Assembly (NCBI GenBank): GCA_007118045.1
Contig: SKTG01000210.1
Span: 1-5,994 of the forward strand
Direction of reading: 5' to 3'
DNA: 5,994 bases
DNA from: Nitriliruptoraceae bacterium
GTDB taxonomy: Bacteria; Actinomycetota; Nitriliruptoria; Nitriliruptorales; Nitriliruptoraceae
The stretch's first letter is position 1; each line of letters begins with the position of its first letter. Both the position numbers and the translations under genes were made by a program. Positions 5,767 through 5,994 of the stretch are shown here, piece after piece. The notes beneath the pieces were generated by a model. The model was not told the DNA's origin. It made no database searches and was given only the letters and a program-made list of their open reading frames with translations.

Positions 5767-5994
5767 GCCTTGGCCCCCTGCTGGGCGAACGTCTCGCCGC
5801 GGATCTGCTCGTGCAGCTTGAGGATGCCGTCGAGCAGCATCTCCGGTCGCGGCGGGCACCCCGGGACGTACATGTCGACGGGGACGACGTGGTCGACACC
5901 CTGGACGAGGGCGTAGTTGTTGAACATGCCGCCGGAGGTCGCGCACACGCCCATGGACAGCACCCACTTCGGGTCCGACATCTGGTCGTAGATG
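5763..5994 (-). CDS. nuoB: NADH-quinone oxidoreductase subunit B (NuoB), C-terminal part
   Basis: NuoB carries the terminal [4Fe-4S] cluster N2 of complex I, which hands electrons to the quinone at the NuoB/NuoD interface on the cytoplasmic side of the membrane. Only the last 76 residues are in the window; the start and the first two (tandem) N2 cysteines lie beyond the right edge. The visible part has the family signature: DPKWVLSMGVCATSGGMF, with the third N2 cysteine at visible residue 17, then PVDMYVPGCPPRPE with the fourth at residue 46, followed by the helix MLLDGILKLHEQIRGE. It ends in TGA at 5765-5763, within the usual range of NuoB C-termini. The stop overlaps the nuoC start by 4 nt (ATGA), which suggests translational coupling. 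Identity is secure. The only limit is truncation by the window edge; nothing suggests a broken gene. Confidence 0.97.
   Translation of the reverse strand, partial: IYDQMSDPKWVLSMGVCATSGGMFNNYALVQGVDHVVPVDMYVPGCPPRPEMLLDGILKLHEQIRGETFAQQGAKA

Noticed and set aside
3800..5916. Plus-strand open frames at 3800-4615, 4646-5206 and 5197-5916
   Set aside because: All are antisense to nuoD and nuoC, have no family motif, and show the same Val/Asp/His/Arg/Leu-rich composition typical of reversed GC-rich coding sequence.
5767..5967. Upstream extension of the nuoC frame across nuoB
   Set aside because: The additional 67 residues are Arg/Pro-rich shadow sequence over NuoB, whose frame carries the N2 cysteine motifs. 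ATG at 5766 with the ATGA overlap is the better start.
1..5994. A novel defence, mobile or biosynthetic system
   Set aside because: Every stretch of any size is accounted for by nuo genes on one strand. There are no transposase, integrase, tRNA, CRISPR, toxin or regulatory genes, and no compositional break suggesting insertion.

Overview
The window is a piece of a respiratory complex I (proton-pumping NADH:quinone oxidoreductase) operon. It is read entirely on the minus strand, so transcription runs from high to low coordinates. Six genes lie end to end in the canonical order: nuoB (3' part only), nuoC, nuoD, nuoE, nuoF and nuoG (5' part only). The upstream gene(s), including the start of nuoB, and the downstream remainder of nuoG with the expected membrane-arm genes lie outside the window. 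Every subunit of the peripheral (hydrophilic) arm is touched here.

The DNA is strongly GC-rich, with G or C at most third codon positions. NuoC and NuoD are separate proteins rather than the fused NuoCD of enterobacteria. NuoD (for example TQGFTVPAGQVYVPLESPRG, TGGMELG and the C-terminus DPVMGGVDR) and NuoC (HEREVYDFFG, PPPDER) read most like actinobacterial homologues from memory. I infer a high-GC actinobacterial lineage, probably outside the mycobacteria and streptomycetes. The acidic NuoE tail and acidic NuoD N-terminus would fit a salt-adapted member, but that is weak inference.

Layout from upstream (right) to downstream (left): nuoB 5994-5763, overlapping nuoC by 4 nt (ATGA); nuoC 5766-5143, overlapping nuoD by 1 nt (TGATG); nuoD 5143-3833; a 56-nt gap, the longest non-coding stretch; nuoE 3776-2727; a 2-nt gap; nuoF 2724-1339; a 15-nt gap; nuoG from 1323 off the left edge. 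This packing implies one transcript with translational coupling. No promoter, terminator, RNA gene, mobile element, CRISPR array or long repeat is visible.

The products form one electron path. NuoF takes hydride from NADH onto FMN, and NuoE holds the side cluster N1a. Electrons pass through N3 (NuoF) and N1b, N4 and N5 (NuoG) toward N2 in NuoB, next to the quinone pocket made by NuoD and NuoB; NuoC is a structural subunit beside them. All cluster ligands expected in the visible parts are present, so the enzyme looks functional.

I see no undescribed system. The points worth a second look are modest: a roughly 195-residue disordered-looking acidic tail on NuoE containing a short internal repeat, a complete ligand set for the optional N7 cluster in NuoG, a Glu in place of the usual quinone-site Asp in NuoD, an insertion in NuoC, and an unusually long anti-Shine-Dalgarno match before nuoD.
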